A DNA stretch of 64,000 bases from the NCBI RefSeq assembly GCF_019343495.1, contig NZ_CP072549.1, positions 434,001 through 498,000 of the forward strand, read 5' to 3'. Below the pieces are notes generated by a model. It had not been told where the DNA came from. It did no database searches and saw only the letters and a list, made by a program, of their open reading frames with translations. The DNA comes from Acinetobacter lwoffii. GTDB lineage: Bacteria > Pseudomonadota > Gammaproteobacteria > Pseudomonadales > Moraxellaceae. Positions 27,518-35,572 of this stretch are shown here, piece by piece (position 1 is the stretch's first letter; each line of letters starts with the position of its first letter). The position numbers were made by a program, and so were the translations under genes.

Positions 27518-28408
27518 TTAATGCCCGGTTTTACGTTGTTTGCGCAAGTGATTAATCAAAAAATGAGCAGCTGTGCCTAATCGGGTTTCTCTGCTCCAGA
27601 CCAGATCAACAAAATATTCAAACTTTGGGGTGAAATCGAGCAGATTGAGAACCTGTAACTGATCTTTCAAATGTGGCTGCTCATTCAGCATTTCGAGTGG
27701 CAGAACCCCCCAGCCCAGTCCTTGCTGAATCATGCTGCAAGCCGAGTGATGGTTATCGGTGCGCCAGTAATTTCGTGAAAAGAGTAGTTCCGGCTTGATG
27801 GTGCGATCCCGACTGGCCACCACAATCTGCCTATTTTGCAAAATCTGTTCATAACTGACTTGATCGAACTGACTTAGGGGATGCTGTTTGGCGACTACAG
27901 CCACCAGTACCTCACGTTTCAATTCCACAAACTGTTCCCGTGTTTCCAGTTGTTCGCGTTCAAACATCAAGGCTAGCTGCGCTGAACCTTCAAACAGCAT
28001 ACGATGTGCATCTTCCTGAGGTGCACTGAATACATTGACTTGCAGTGCAGGAAATTCCTGTTCTAGCAACACAATATAATCGGTCCAGCGCGTATGCAGC
28101 AATTCTGAGACCACCACAATATTCAGTTCAGATTCTAGGCCTGAACTTAGGGCTTGAGCATGCTGTTTCCACTGATTCATTTCGACCAGAAGTTGCTGGG
28201 TTTTTTCATACAATACCTGCGCCTGTGCGGTCGGTTTTGGTTCACGACCTATACGCTGAAACAGTTCTAGATTCAGGTCAATTTCCAGATTGGCAATGGC
28301 CATGCTGACTGCGGAAGGTACTTTACCTAGTTGACGGGCAGCCGCAGAGAAAGAACCGGTTTCCATCACAGTTTTAAACATCAGTAGCTGTTCTTGATTA
28401 ACATTCAT
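27518..28408 (-). CDS. aceR: LysR-type regulator of the PACE pump (AceR-like)
   Basis: 296 residues from the ATG at 28408; an ATG five codons earlier is possible, but the M-N-V-N-Q-E-Q-L start fits AceR of A. baumannii as I remember it. N-terminal helix-turn-helix: F-K-T-V-M-E-T-G-S-F-S-A-A-A-R-Q-L-G. The rest is a LysR effector domain, ending W-S-R-E-T-R-L-G. AceR activates aceI in response to chlorhexidine and polyamine-like ligands. It is divergent from aceI across a gap of about 100 bases, as in A. baumannii. Confidence 0.85.
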   Translation of the reverse strand: MNVNQEQLLMFKTVMETGSFSAAARQLGKVPSAVSMAIANLEIDLNLELFQRIGREPKPTAQAQVLYEKTQQLLVEMNQWKQHAQALSSGLESELNIVVVSELLHTRWTDYIVLLEQEFPALQVNVFSAPQEDAHRMLFEGSAQLALMFEREQLETREQFVELKREVLVAVVAKQHPLSQFDQVSYEQILQNRQIVVASRDRTIKPELLFSRNYWRTDNHHSACSMIQQGLGWGVLPLEMLNEQPHLKDQLQVLNLLDFTPKFEYFVDLVWSRETRLGTAAHFLINHLRKQRKTGH

Positions 28409-28506
28409 AATTTTATCTTTCATTTTTATTGATAGATTCTAACTCGAATAGTCAGATTTAAAGAAATAAAATTCTTGCATCATGTAATGAATTGAGCTGA
28501 TTTGAT
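28409..28506. promoter_or_regulatory. Divergent aceR/aceI control region
   Basis: The AT-rich gap of about 100 bases must hold both promoters and the AceR binding site. I do not see a confident T-N11-A palindrome by eye. Confidence 0.45.
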
Positions 28507-28944
28507 ATGTTAATTTCCAAAAGAAGGTTGATTCATGCCGCTTTATATGAAGGCATTTTACTGGTCGTGATCGCTGTCCTGCTAAGTACTTTGATGCATA
28601 TGCCGCTTGAGGTCACAGGTATGCTAGGAATTGCCATGGCTCTGACCTCAGTACTCTGGAACATGTTGTTCAATCACTATTTTGAAAAGTTTGAAGCCAG
28701 ACATCATTTGAAAAGAACCATTAAAGTGCGAATTGCTCATGCAATTGGCTTTGAAGGCGGTTTGATGCTGGCGACCATTCCGATGGTGGCTTATGCCTTA
28801 CACATGAGTCTGGCTCAGGCCTTTTTGCTGGACTTAGCTCTAACCCTTTGTATTCTCGTATATACCTTTATTTTTCAGTGGGTTTATGATCATCTAGAAG
28901 CCAGACTGGGGCTACAGCCGGATTATCGGAAAATCTCATCATAA
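28507..28944 (+). CDS. aceI: PACE-family efflux transporter AceI
   Basis: 145 residues with four transmembrane segments in two tandem bacterial transmembrane pair domains. It begins M-L-I-S-K-R-R-L-I-H-A and carries E15, the membrane glutamate essential for proton coupling in AceI. The second repeat has A-I-G-F-E-G-G. It pumps chlorhexidine, and short diamines such as putrescine and cadaverine are proposed natural substrates. The gene pair with aceR and the terminator make a self-contained unit. Confidence 0.92.
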   Translation: MLISKRRLIHAALYEGILLVVIAVLLSTLMHMPLEVTGMLGIAMALTSVLWNMLFNHYFEKFEARHHLKRTIKVRIAHAIGFEGGLMLATIPMVAYALHMSLAQAFLLDLALTLCILVYTFIFQWVYDHLEARLGLQPDYRKISS

Positions 28945-29013
28945 AATACGCCATAAAAAATACCACACAGTTCAGACTCCCTTTTCAGAATGCGAAAGGT
29001 GAAATATTCAGCG

Positions 29014-29043
29014 ATGAGGACTTGGTCAAGTCCTCATTTTTTA
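29014..29043 (+). terminator. Intrinsic terminator after aceI
   Basis: A 10-bp perfect stem (29014-29023 with 29028-29037), 4-base loop and a T6 tail. Confidence 0.9.
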
Positions 29044-29119
29044 TGCTCGAACCCAACTGAAAATTAAGCTATAAGACTTTGATTTTTTATTTTAATTTTT
29101 AAATTTATTGGGGAATTCA

Positions 29120-29281
29120 ATGCTATTTAGACGAGCGATCTTGTCAGTGTCCATCGTGTTGCTGATGTGGGGGTGGAGGAGGTGAGAGCAGTACGCCACA
29201 GCAGACGCTGCCGGATCCAGTGACACCCCCCCCGGTTCGGGTGAGCAACTGAGCAAAATTGCGGAATTTAAGGTTCTGGAT
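29120..29281 (+). pseudogene. Frame-broken lipoprotein leader of the metalloprotease-like gene
   Basis: From the ATG at 29120 (GGGGAA upstream) the frame reads a clear signal peptide (M-L-F-R-R-A-I-L-S-V-S-I-V-L-L-M-W-G), then hits TGA at 29183. In the next frame the sequence continues as G-G-G-G-E-S-S-T-P-Q-Q and T-L-P-D-P-V-T-P-P-P, a typical Acinetobacter lipoprotein linker, up to a run of eight C at 29226-29233. After that run the original frame is again the coding one. Two compensating length errors, in the G-rich stretch 29168-29182 and the C8 run, would restore a single lipoprotein. Sequencing error, phase variation and decay all remain possible. Confidence 0.65.
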
Positions 29282-31297
29282 GTGGGTTCAGAATTAACAG
29301 CAGGGAATTTCGGTCTGGCCAGCTGGAATCCCACCGTCATGGTGGTAAATGGCGATGTCCTTTATATTGCCAATAGTCAGGCCGAATCGAATATTTTGCG
29401 TTATGACTTAAAACAAAAACGTGCACTCAGTTCCATAGATCCTATGAAAATTCCGGGTCTGGCCAAAAAATGGGACAGTCTGAATGATCTGGAAATTCAT
29501 GCAGGGCGTTTATATGTGGCCAACTATGGCTTAAACCGAATTGATATTCTAGATATTAGTGGTGAGCAACCGAACTTCATTACGGCACTCGGCACAGGTG
29601 TATGGTGGGGCGATGCGCTTAATTATTCGCTGGTACATAGCAATGCAGTGACTGCTGACGACCGTTATGTGTATGTACCTGATATTGAAGGCCGGATCAA
29701 TGTCTGGCGTCAAAGTGATGTGACAGCGCAAAACCATTTAAAGGCCCGCAAATTTGCACGGCTCAGCTTGCCGGGCTGTGCACGCAACTGTAATGCACGT
29801 ATGGAGGTCATGGGCGACTATCTGTATACCAGCCTGCCGGATGGTATGACTTATGTCCACGATATCAATCAGATTCAGGAAAATGGAAATAATATTACGC
29901 CCATTTTAACAGAAACCAATTTGTCGGCAGTCATGCATCGTCATAACGATGGCTTGGTCTATGTGTCACGAAATGATGGAACTGTAAAAAGCTACCGGGA
30001 AAAATCTTTTAACTTGGAGTCTATCTTACCCAATAAAAGTGTAGATACTTTCCGAGATTATATTTTAAAAGGGCAAAACCAGAGCAGTCGACTGGCCAAG
30101 GCCAGCGATCTTTATATTTATGGTCAGAATCTATTACACATGGCCAATCAGAAAATTCATATTCTGCCAATGCTGACCTTGCAACAGAATAAATCCACAC
30201 AGCTAAACCAAGCTATGATTTTAACCGAATCTCAGGCACGCGAGAGAAGCCGTGTCTTGCAGGATGGTGAATCATGGGAAACCTTGACCAATAGCAGCCA
30301 GCGTCATGTCTATATGGACAAGATTTTATCGGCAACTCTAAATGGCAACCGCCTGCATTTGCAAAGCTACAGTGCTGTGCCTGTACGTGATTTGCAGATT
30401 CGTGCCAAGATTAAAAACTCAGAAGACTGGGTGATTCTGGCAAAGCTGGATCAGTTGACGCCATTTTCGAATGCCAGCTTTGATCTCAAACTGACCGATC
30501 AATCCCGTTTCCCGTTGCTCGATGGCACAGGCTCGATCCAGCTAGCAGGTCTGAGTCAGACCACGCAAAATCCAAGCAATATTTTTGATCTGAAAATTAA
30601 CTCTGAGACCGATGAGCACGTCAAAAAGCTGAATCAGATTAAAGCCAAATGGAAAATTTATTTTGGTACCTATGATGAACCGAATAAATGGTGTCGTATT
30701 ACGCCGGTCTATGCCCGGGAATGGGTCATGATGATGACCAATCTGGCCTATATGCTCAGTACTCCAGAATTTGAAACCTTATGGTTTAACCATAAAGCGG
30801 TCATGGGACACGATTTTTTTGGCAATGATGGTCAGGTAGAAGGGCCGAATGGTTTCTTTCAGCCAGAAGATTATGTCCGGATCTATCGGGAAATTCTTAA
30901 CCGCAATGAAATTAATCTTGGCATTACCAATATGGGTGGTGGTTTAGGTGGTGGAGCAGTATTAGGAGTAGATACTTGGTTATTCTATGGCCATTACACA
31001 TTATCTGGTTATCGAATTATTGCACATGAATTTGGTCATCATTGGGGCGGGCATAATAGTGCCTGGGCCATGTCGAATTATGGCTTTGAAGCTATGGTCG
31101 ATTGGTTAAACTTCTATTTCCAGCGCCGTCCAGGCTCAATTCCTTATATGGACCCAAATGTGAATGCTTTCCACCTAACACCCGACAGCGCGCTTTGTCA
31201 GGGTGTGAACCAGAATATGGTAAAAGGTGTGGCATCGACTGCACCATGGAATAAAGTAGATGAATATTTTAAAAATAATCCAATAACAAATCCCTAA
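29282..31297 (+). CDS. HEXXH zinc-metalloprotease-like exported protein
   Basis: 671 residues in the open part; the true start is probably the lipoprotein leader at 29120. The N-terminal half has repeating short segments like a beta-propeller (V-L-Y-I-A-N-S, R-L-Y-V-A-N-Y-G-L-N-R-I-D-I-L-D). The C-terminal third has H582-E-F-G-H586 followed by E603 in G-F-E-A-M, a gluzincin-type zinc site. The site lies after a glycine-rich stretch. It should be a surface or periplasmic peptidase of unknown substrate. It does not clearly match a family I can name. Confidence 0.7.
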   Translation: MGSELTAGNFGLASWNPTVMVVNGDVLYIANSQAESNILRYDLKQKRALSSIDPMKIPGLAKKWDSLNDLEIHAGRLYVANYGLNRIDILDISGEQPNFITALGTGVWWGDALNYSLVHSNAVTADDRYVYVPDIEGRINVWRQSDVTAQNHLKARKFARLSLPGCARNCNARMEVMGDYLYTSLPDGMTYVHDINQIQENGNNITPILTETNLSAVMHRHNDGLVYVSRNDGTVKSYREKSFNLESILPNKSVDTFRDYILKGQNQSSRLAKASDLYIYGQNLLHMANQKIHILPMLTLQQNKSTQLNQAMILTESQARERSRVLQDGESWETLTNSSQRHVYMDKILSATLNGNRLHLQSYSAVPVRDLQIRAKIKNSEDWVILAKLDQLTPFSNASFDLKLTDQSRFPLLDGTGSIQLAGLSQTTQNPSNIFDLKINSETDEHVKKLNQIKAKWKIYFGTYDEPNKWCRITPVYAREWVMMMTNLAYMLSTPEFETLWFNHKAVMGHDFFGNDGQVEGPNGFFQPEDYVRIYREILNRNEINLGITNMGGGLGGGAVLGVDTWLFYGHYTLSGYRIIAHEFGHHWGGHNSAWAMSNYGFEAMVDWLNFYFQRRPGSIPYMDPNVNAFHLTPDSALCQGVNQNMVKGVASTAPWNKVDEYFKNNPITNP

Positions 31298-31302
31298 AAC
31301 AT

Positions 31303-31332
31303 AAAAAAAGCCCCTCAATTGAGGGGCTTTTT
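31303..31332. terminator. Bidirectional intrinsic terminator
   Basis: A 10-bp perfect stem AAAGCCCCTC/GAGGGGCTTT (31307-31316 with 31321-31330), loop AATT, with A and T runs on the two sides. It lies between the protease-like gene and the convergent thiolase gene. Confidence 0.92.
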
Positions 31333-31351
31333 AATTGGATCGGTCAACGGA

Positions 31352-32869
31352 TTATTTTTCAATAATTGCCGTCACACCTTGACCACCGGCTGCACAGATC
31401 GACACCAGTACGCGGCCTGAACCTTTCTGGTTAATCAGTTTTGCTGCTGTCGCAATGATACGACCACCAGTTGCTGCAAACGGGTGACCGGCAGCAAGTG
31501 AAGAGCCTTTTACGTTCAGTTTGGCACGGTCAATTGAACCTAATGGTGCATCCAGACCTAAACGCTCTTTACAGAATTTCGGATCTTCCCAAGCTTTCAG
31601 CGTAGACAATACTTGAGATGCAAAAGCTTCATGAATTTCATAATAGTCGAAGTCTTGCAGTTTCAGACCTGCACGTTCCAGCATACGCGGCACGGCATAA
31701 GCAGGCGCCATCAACAGGCCTTCTTTTTTCTCGACAAAATCAACTGCGGCAGTTTCCTGGAAAGTCAGGTAAGCCAATACTTCATGACCATTTGCCTTCG
31801 CCCATTCTTCAGAAGCCAAGAGCACGCAAGAAGCACCATCTGTTAGCGGCGTAGAGTTACCCGCAGTCATGGTACGGGCATCGCCCTTACCAAAGGCCGG
31901 CTTTAATTTCGCCAGTTTTTCAACACTTGAGTCCGCACGCAGGTTATTGTCACGTTGAAGACCCAAGAATGGTGTGATCAGGTCATCAAAGAAACCTTCT
32001 TCATACGCTGCAGCCATTTTCTGGTGTGAAGATGCAGCAAGTTCATCCTGTGCTTCACGGGAAATTCCCCATTCCAGTGTAGTAATCGCCTGATGATCAC
32101 CCATAGACAGACCTGTACGCGGCTCACCATTTTTTGGTGCATCCATAAGGTCTTTCACATTGATTTTGGTCAGTGCTTTCAGACGGTCTTTTGCAGTTTT
32201 CGCAATGTTTAGCTCAAGTAATGCTTTACGTAAACTGTCACCAAAAGCAATCGGTGCATCAGAAGTCGTATCTACACCACCTGCAATGCCTACTTCGATT
32301 TGACCTAAAGCAATCTTGTTGGCAACAAGAAATGCCGCTTGCAAACCAGTACCACATGCCTGCTGGATGTCATAAGCAGGCGTTTCAGGTGCAAGGGCAG
32401 TATTTAGTACACATTCACGGGTCATATTGAAGTCACGGCTGTGTTTCAGTACTGCACCCGCAACCACTTCACCTAAGCGTTGACCTTGCAGATTAAAGCG
32501 TTCAACTAGGCCGTTCAGGGTTGCTGTAAACATGTCAGTATTGGATGCCGTAAAGTAAGCACCATTAGAACGTGCAAATGGAATGCGGTTACCACCGATA
32601 ATCGCAACGCGGCGAACTGTATTTTGGCTCATGTTTGGTTCCTGTAGAACAGAAGTCTGTGTTGTAGAGATTAAATCTTTTTCAGATGAAGTCGTATTTT
32701 TGGCACGGGCAGGTGTGCTCCGTGTACGCGAGGTTTTAGTCGGACTTTTTTCTGTCCCAGTGGCTGTGTCAGTATTTTTAGTGCTACGCTTGGTGCGCGT
32801 TGATGGTTTTGACACAGTTTCTGTCGCAGAGTTCTCGACTGCTGGATTTTCTTGAGTTGTTTTGCTCAT
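31352..32869 (-). CDS. Acetyl-CoA acetyltransferase (thiolase) with basic N-terminal extension
   Basis: 505 residues. The last about 426 are a complete thiolase: nucleophile C172 in Q-Q-A-C-G-T-G, G-x-H-P-F-A-A-T-G-G near the end (active-site His), and C-A-A-G-G-Q-G. The first 79 residues are low-complexity, rich in T, S, K, R and A. An ATG at 32632 (M-S-Q-N-T-V-R-R) has AGGAACC 6 bases upstream and would give the usual thiolase length, so the short form may be the main or a second product. It is divergent from the FabG-like gene, the arrangement of a mycobacterial fadA2/fabG4 pair. Role: beta-oxidation or chain-length control of acyl-CoA. Confidence 0.88.
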   Translation of the reverse strand: MSKTTQENPAVENSATETVSKPSTRTKRSTKNTDTATGTEKSPTKTSRTRSTPARAKNTTSSEKDLISTTQTSVLQEPNMSQNTVRRVAIIGGNRIPFARSNGAYFTASNTDMFTATLNGLVERFNLQGQRLGEVVAGAVLKHSRDFNMTRECVLNTALAPETPAYDIQQACGTGLQAAFLVANKIALGQIEVGIAGGVDTTSDAPIAFGDSLRKALLELNIAKTAKDRLKALTKINVKDLMDAPKNGEPRTGLSMGDHQAITTLEWGISREAQDELAASSHQKMAAAYEEGFFDDLITPFLGLQRDNNLRADSSVEKLAKLKPAFGKGDARTMTAGNSTPLTDGASCVLLASEEWAKANGHEVLAYLTFQETAAVDFVEKKEGLLMAPAYAVPRMLERAGLKLQDFDYYEIHEAFASQVLSTLKAWEDPKFCKERLGLDAPLGSIDRAKLNVKGSSLAAGHPFAATGGRIIATAAKLINQKGSGRVLVSICAAGGQGVTAIIEK

Positions 32870-33109
32870 AAGGCTTTACCAGGCAAATAGATCGTCTTCT
32901 TGGTGCTTACATTAGCATAGAAGAGGATAGGCTGTATTGACTACAATGACATTACAGACTGCGCTCAGGTCAAGTCATCTGCCTATTATCTCAAGTATGA
33001 TTGGGCGGAATCTGGCGGATCTATTGAAATATATGTGTCTGGCATCATATTGAAGTTTAAGGGTAACTTTAGATCAACCAAAAATTAATTTGTATGAGAG
33101 ATAATAAAC

Positions 33110-34501
33110 ATGACTGATCAGTACCAAACTTTTGCAAAATCTCCTATTGGTAAATTTGTCATTAAAAATTTGGGTTTGCCATCCCCAACTTCTTTAGACC
33201 GTTTTGAGTCTGCTACGCCGGTGGTAAAAGGCGCAGTATTATTGGGCGCAGCACCAGCAAGTCCATTGACGGGTGCTATTGCTCAGGTTCTGGCAAATAT
33301 TCATGCCAACAGCTATGCAGGTAATAATGCTGAGTTGCAACAGGCGGCTGCAGCATCTGGGCTGAATCTGGGTGCATTTAACCCGGGCGATAAAGAATCA
33401 AAATTCAAGGTCGTTATTTTTGATGCTTCAGGGATCGAAAATTCAGAACAGTTAAAATCACTTTATGATTTCTTTAACCCGATTGCGCGTCAAATCCAAA
33501 GTTCTGGCCGTGTCGTGATTGTAGGGACTACGCCTGAAACTGCTAAATCAGTCAGTCAGTCAATCGCTCAACGTGCACTGGAAGGTTTTGTAAAATCTGT
33601 TGGTAAAGAGTTTAAAAAGGGAATTGCAGCGAACCTGATCTATGTAGATGCTGGTGCAGAAGCAAACCTTGAGTCTGCTTTACGTTTTGCAGTTTCTCCA
33701 CGTTCTGCCTATGTTTCTGGTCAGGTGATTCGTGTTTCACCTGCTGAAAAAGTAGACGTAGACTGGACCAAGCCATTAGCGGGTAAAACTGCGGTTGTGA
33801 CAGGCGCAAGCCGTGGTATTGGTGAAGCGATTGCCCATGTATTGGCCCGTGATGGTGCACATGTCATCTGTCTGGATGTTCCACAACAGCAGGCTGACCT
33901 TGATCGTGTAGCTAGTGAGATCGGCGGTTCTACCTTGGCTATTGATATTACAGCTGCAGATGCAGGTGAGAAGATCAAGGCAGCGGCAGCAGAGCATGGC
34001 GGCTTAGACATCATTGTGCACAATGCCGGAATTACTCGTGACAAGACCTTGGCCAATATGAAGCCTGAACTGTGGGATCTGGTGATTAACATCAACCTGT
34101 CGGCAATTGAACGCGTGAATGATTATTTAATCTCCAACGATGGTCTAAATGCCAATGGCCGTATTATCTGTGTATCCTCAATTTCTGGGATTGCAGGAAA
34201 CCTGGGTCAAACCAATTATGCAGCATCTAAAGCCGGGGTGATTGGTGTAGTAAAATTCACAGCACCGACATTAAAAAATGGTATAACGATTAATGCCGTT
34301 GCACCGGGCTTTATCGAGACTCAGATGACGGCTGCGATTCCATTTGCGATCCGTGAAGCAGGCCGCCGTATGAATTCGATGAGTCAGGGCGGTCTACCTG
34401 TTGATGTTGCAGAAACGATTGCAATGTTTGCTGCTACTGCATCAACAGGTTTAAATGGCAACGTGGTACGTGTATGTGGTCAAAGTCTGTTAGGGGCTTA
34501 A
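33110..34501 (+). CDS. High-molecular-weight 3-oxoacyl-ACP/CoA reductase (FabG4-like)
   Basis: 463 residues, about twice a normal FabG. The C-terminal about 245 residues are a classical short-chain dehydrogenase: T-G-A-S-R-G-I-G-E-A, N-A-G-I-T-R-D, and catalytic Y370-x-x-x-K374 in N-Y-A-A-S-K. The N-terminal about 210 residues form a second, degenerate Rossmann-like domain. This layout matches HMwFabG/FabG4 of mycobacteria, an NADH-preferring beta-ketoacyl-CoA reductase. A MaoC dehydratase gene follows and a thiolase lies opposite, so the three would cover reduction, dehydration and thiolysis of acyl-CoA. Confidence 0.88.
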   Translation: MTDQYQTFAKSPIGKFVIKNLGLPSPTSLDRFESATPVVKGAVLLGAAPASPLTGAIAQVLANIHANSYAGNNAELQQAAAASGLNLGAFNPGDKESKFKVVIFDASGIENSEQLKSLYDFFNPIARQIQSSGRVVIVGTTPETAKSVSQSIAQRALEGFVKSVGKEFKKGIAANLIYVDAGAEANLESALRFAVSPRSAYVSGQVIRVSPAEKVDVDWTKPLAGKTAVVTGASRGIGEAIAHVLARDGAHVICLDVPQQQADLDRVASEIGGSTLAIDITAADAGEKIKAAAAEHGGLDIIVHNAGITRDKTLANMKPELWDLVININLSAIERVNDYLISNDGLNANGRIICVSSISGIAGNLGQTNYAASKAGVIGVVKFTAPTLKNGITINAVAPGFIETQMTAAIPFAIREAGRRMNSMSQGGLPVDVAETIAMFAATASTGLNGNVVRVCGQSLLGA

Positions 34502-34537
34502 AGCATCAAGTCCTTTCTTGCAGTTTAATTAAAGCTC

Positions 34538-34613
34538 AGGGAGAGGATTTAGGAGAGGGAGACTAGGGGCCTTTTTTTAGCCCTCTCTCTAACTCTCTCC
34601 CAAAGGGAGAGAG
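34538..34613. repeat. Purine/pyrimidine-rich REP-like palindromic element
   Basis: A block of G+A-rich DNA (34538-34570) is followed by a C+T-rich block (34580-34601) that can pair with it imperfectly. The latter also forms a perfect 9-bp hairpin with 34605-34613 (loop AAA). This pattern of CCCTCTC...GGGAGAG is typical of dispersed intergenic palindromes in many proteobacteria. It lies between the FabG-like and MaoC genes and might reduce read-through or stabilise the upstream mRNA. Confidence 0.6.
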
Positions 34614-34658
34614 AACTCCACTCATATATAAATGAAAAGAATATTTTAAAGGTTCAGT

Positions 34659-35513
34659 ATGAATACGCGCCATTTTAGTCAACTTCCAAAACCTTATTTA
34701 GCCTATCCAAAAGTGATTCAAGGCTTGATTTTTAAAAAGCCGAAAGCTGAAAAAGTTCTACCGCAAGTTGAATATGTGGTGGATTCATTCAAGGTCGATC
34801 AAAAACATTTGAAAGCTTATAATGAAGTCTGCGGCTTTAAAAATAATGGTTATATACCAGCGATTTATCTGACGGTTCTTTCACAAAGCCTGCAAATGCA
34901 CATGATGACTTCAGAAGCATTTCCATTTCCGATCTTGGGCTTGGTACATATCCGTAACCAAGTGAAGCAATACCGTAAAATTGGCGTCAATGAAACCTTG
35001 ACCCTATCATGCAAATTTGGTGAATTACAGCCACATGATAAAGGCGTTCAGTTTGATTTCATTACTACAGTCAAAGTGGCAGGTGAGGTCGTAGTGGAAG
35101 CATTAACCACTTATCTGTCACGTCAAAAGACCAATGCTAAAGCGGCTGCTAAACCTGCAGAAAGCCAAGCGCCAGAATACAAACTGAATAATGAATGGAG
35201 CATCTCGGAGAATACGGGTCGCCGTTATGCCATGACCTCAGGTGACTTTAACCTGATTCATATTCATGCAGTTACAGCGAAAGCCTTTGGCTTTAAACAG
35301 GCAATTGCACATGGTATGTGGAGCAAAGCCAAAGCACTGGCGAATCTGTCATTGCCAGATGCTTATGAAGTTGATGTCTGGTTCAAGTTGCCGATGTACT
35401 TGCCATCTAAAGTTGAGTTCCTGACCGCGCAGGCAGCGAATGAGACAGATTTCCTGATTCGAAACAGTAAGAGTCAAAAACCGCATGTCACCGGTCATAT
35501 CAAAGCGATTTAA
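34659..35513 (+). CDS. MaoC-family (R)-hydroxyacyl dehydratase (HtdX-like)
   Basis: 284 residues with two hotdog halves. The C-terminal half carries the hydratase 2 motif: Y-A-M-T-S-G-D-F-N-L-I-H-I-H near residue 190 followed by A-F-G-F-K-Q-A-I-A-H-G-M, with the catalytic Asp and His of the D-x-N-x-x-H pattern. The N-terminal half lacks the motif, as in double-hotdog enzymes. It would dehydrate 3-hydroxyacyl-ACP/CoA made by the reductase upstream. Same order as fabG4-htdX in mycobacteria. Ends at a strong terminator. Confidence 0.85.
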   Translation: MNTRHFSQLPKPYLAYPKVIQGLIFKKPKAEKVLPQVEYVVDSFKVDQKHLKAYNEVCGFKNNGYIPAIYLTVLSQSLQMHMMTSEAFPFPILGLVHIRNQVKQYRKIGVNETLTLSCKFGELQPHDKGVQFDFITTVKVAGEVVVEALTTYLSRQKTNAKAAAKPAESQAPEYKLNNEWSISENTGRRYAMTSGDFNLIHIHAVTAKAFGFKQAIAHGMWSKAKALANLSLPDAYEVDVWFKLPMYLPSKVEFLTAQAANETDFLIRNSKSQKPHVTGHIKAI

Positions 35514-35522
35514 ATCTGGATC

Positions 35523-35552
35523 AAAAGCCTAAATCTGATTTAGGCTTTTTCA
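35523..35552 (+). terminator. Intrinsic terminator after the MaoC gene
   Basis: A 12-bp perfect stem (35523-35534 with 35538-35549), 3-base loop and T tail. The EstB-like gene starts 24 bases later. Confidence 0.92.
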
Positions 35553-35572
35553 TTTTAAGGGATCAATATTCT

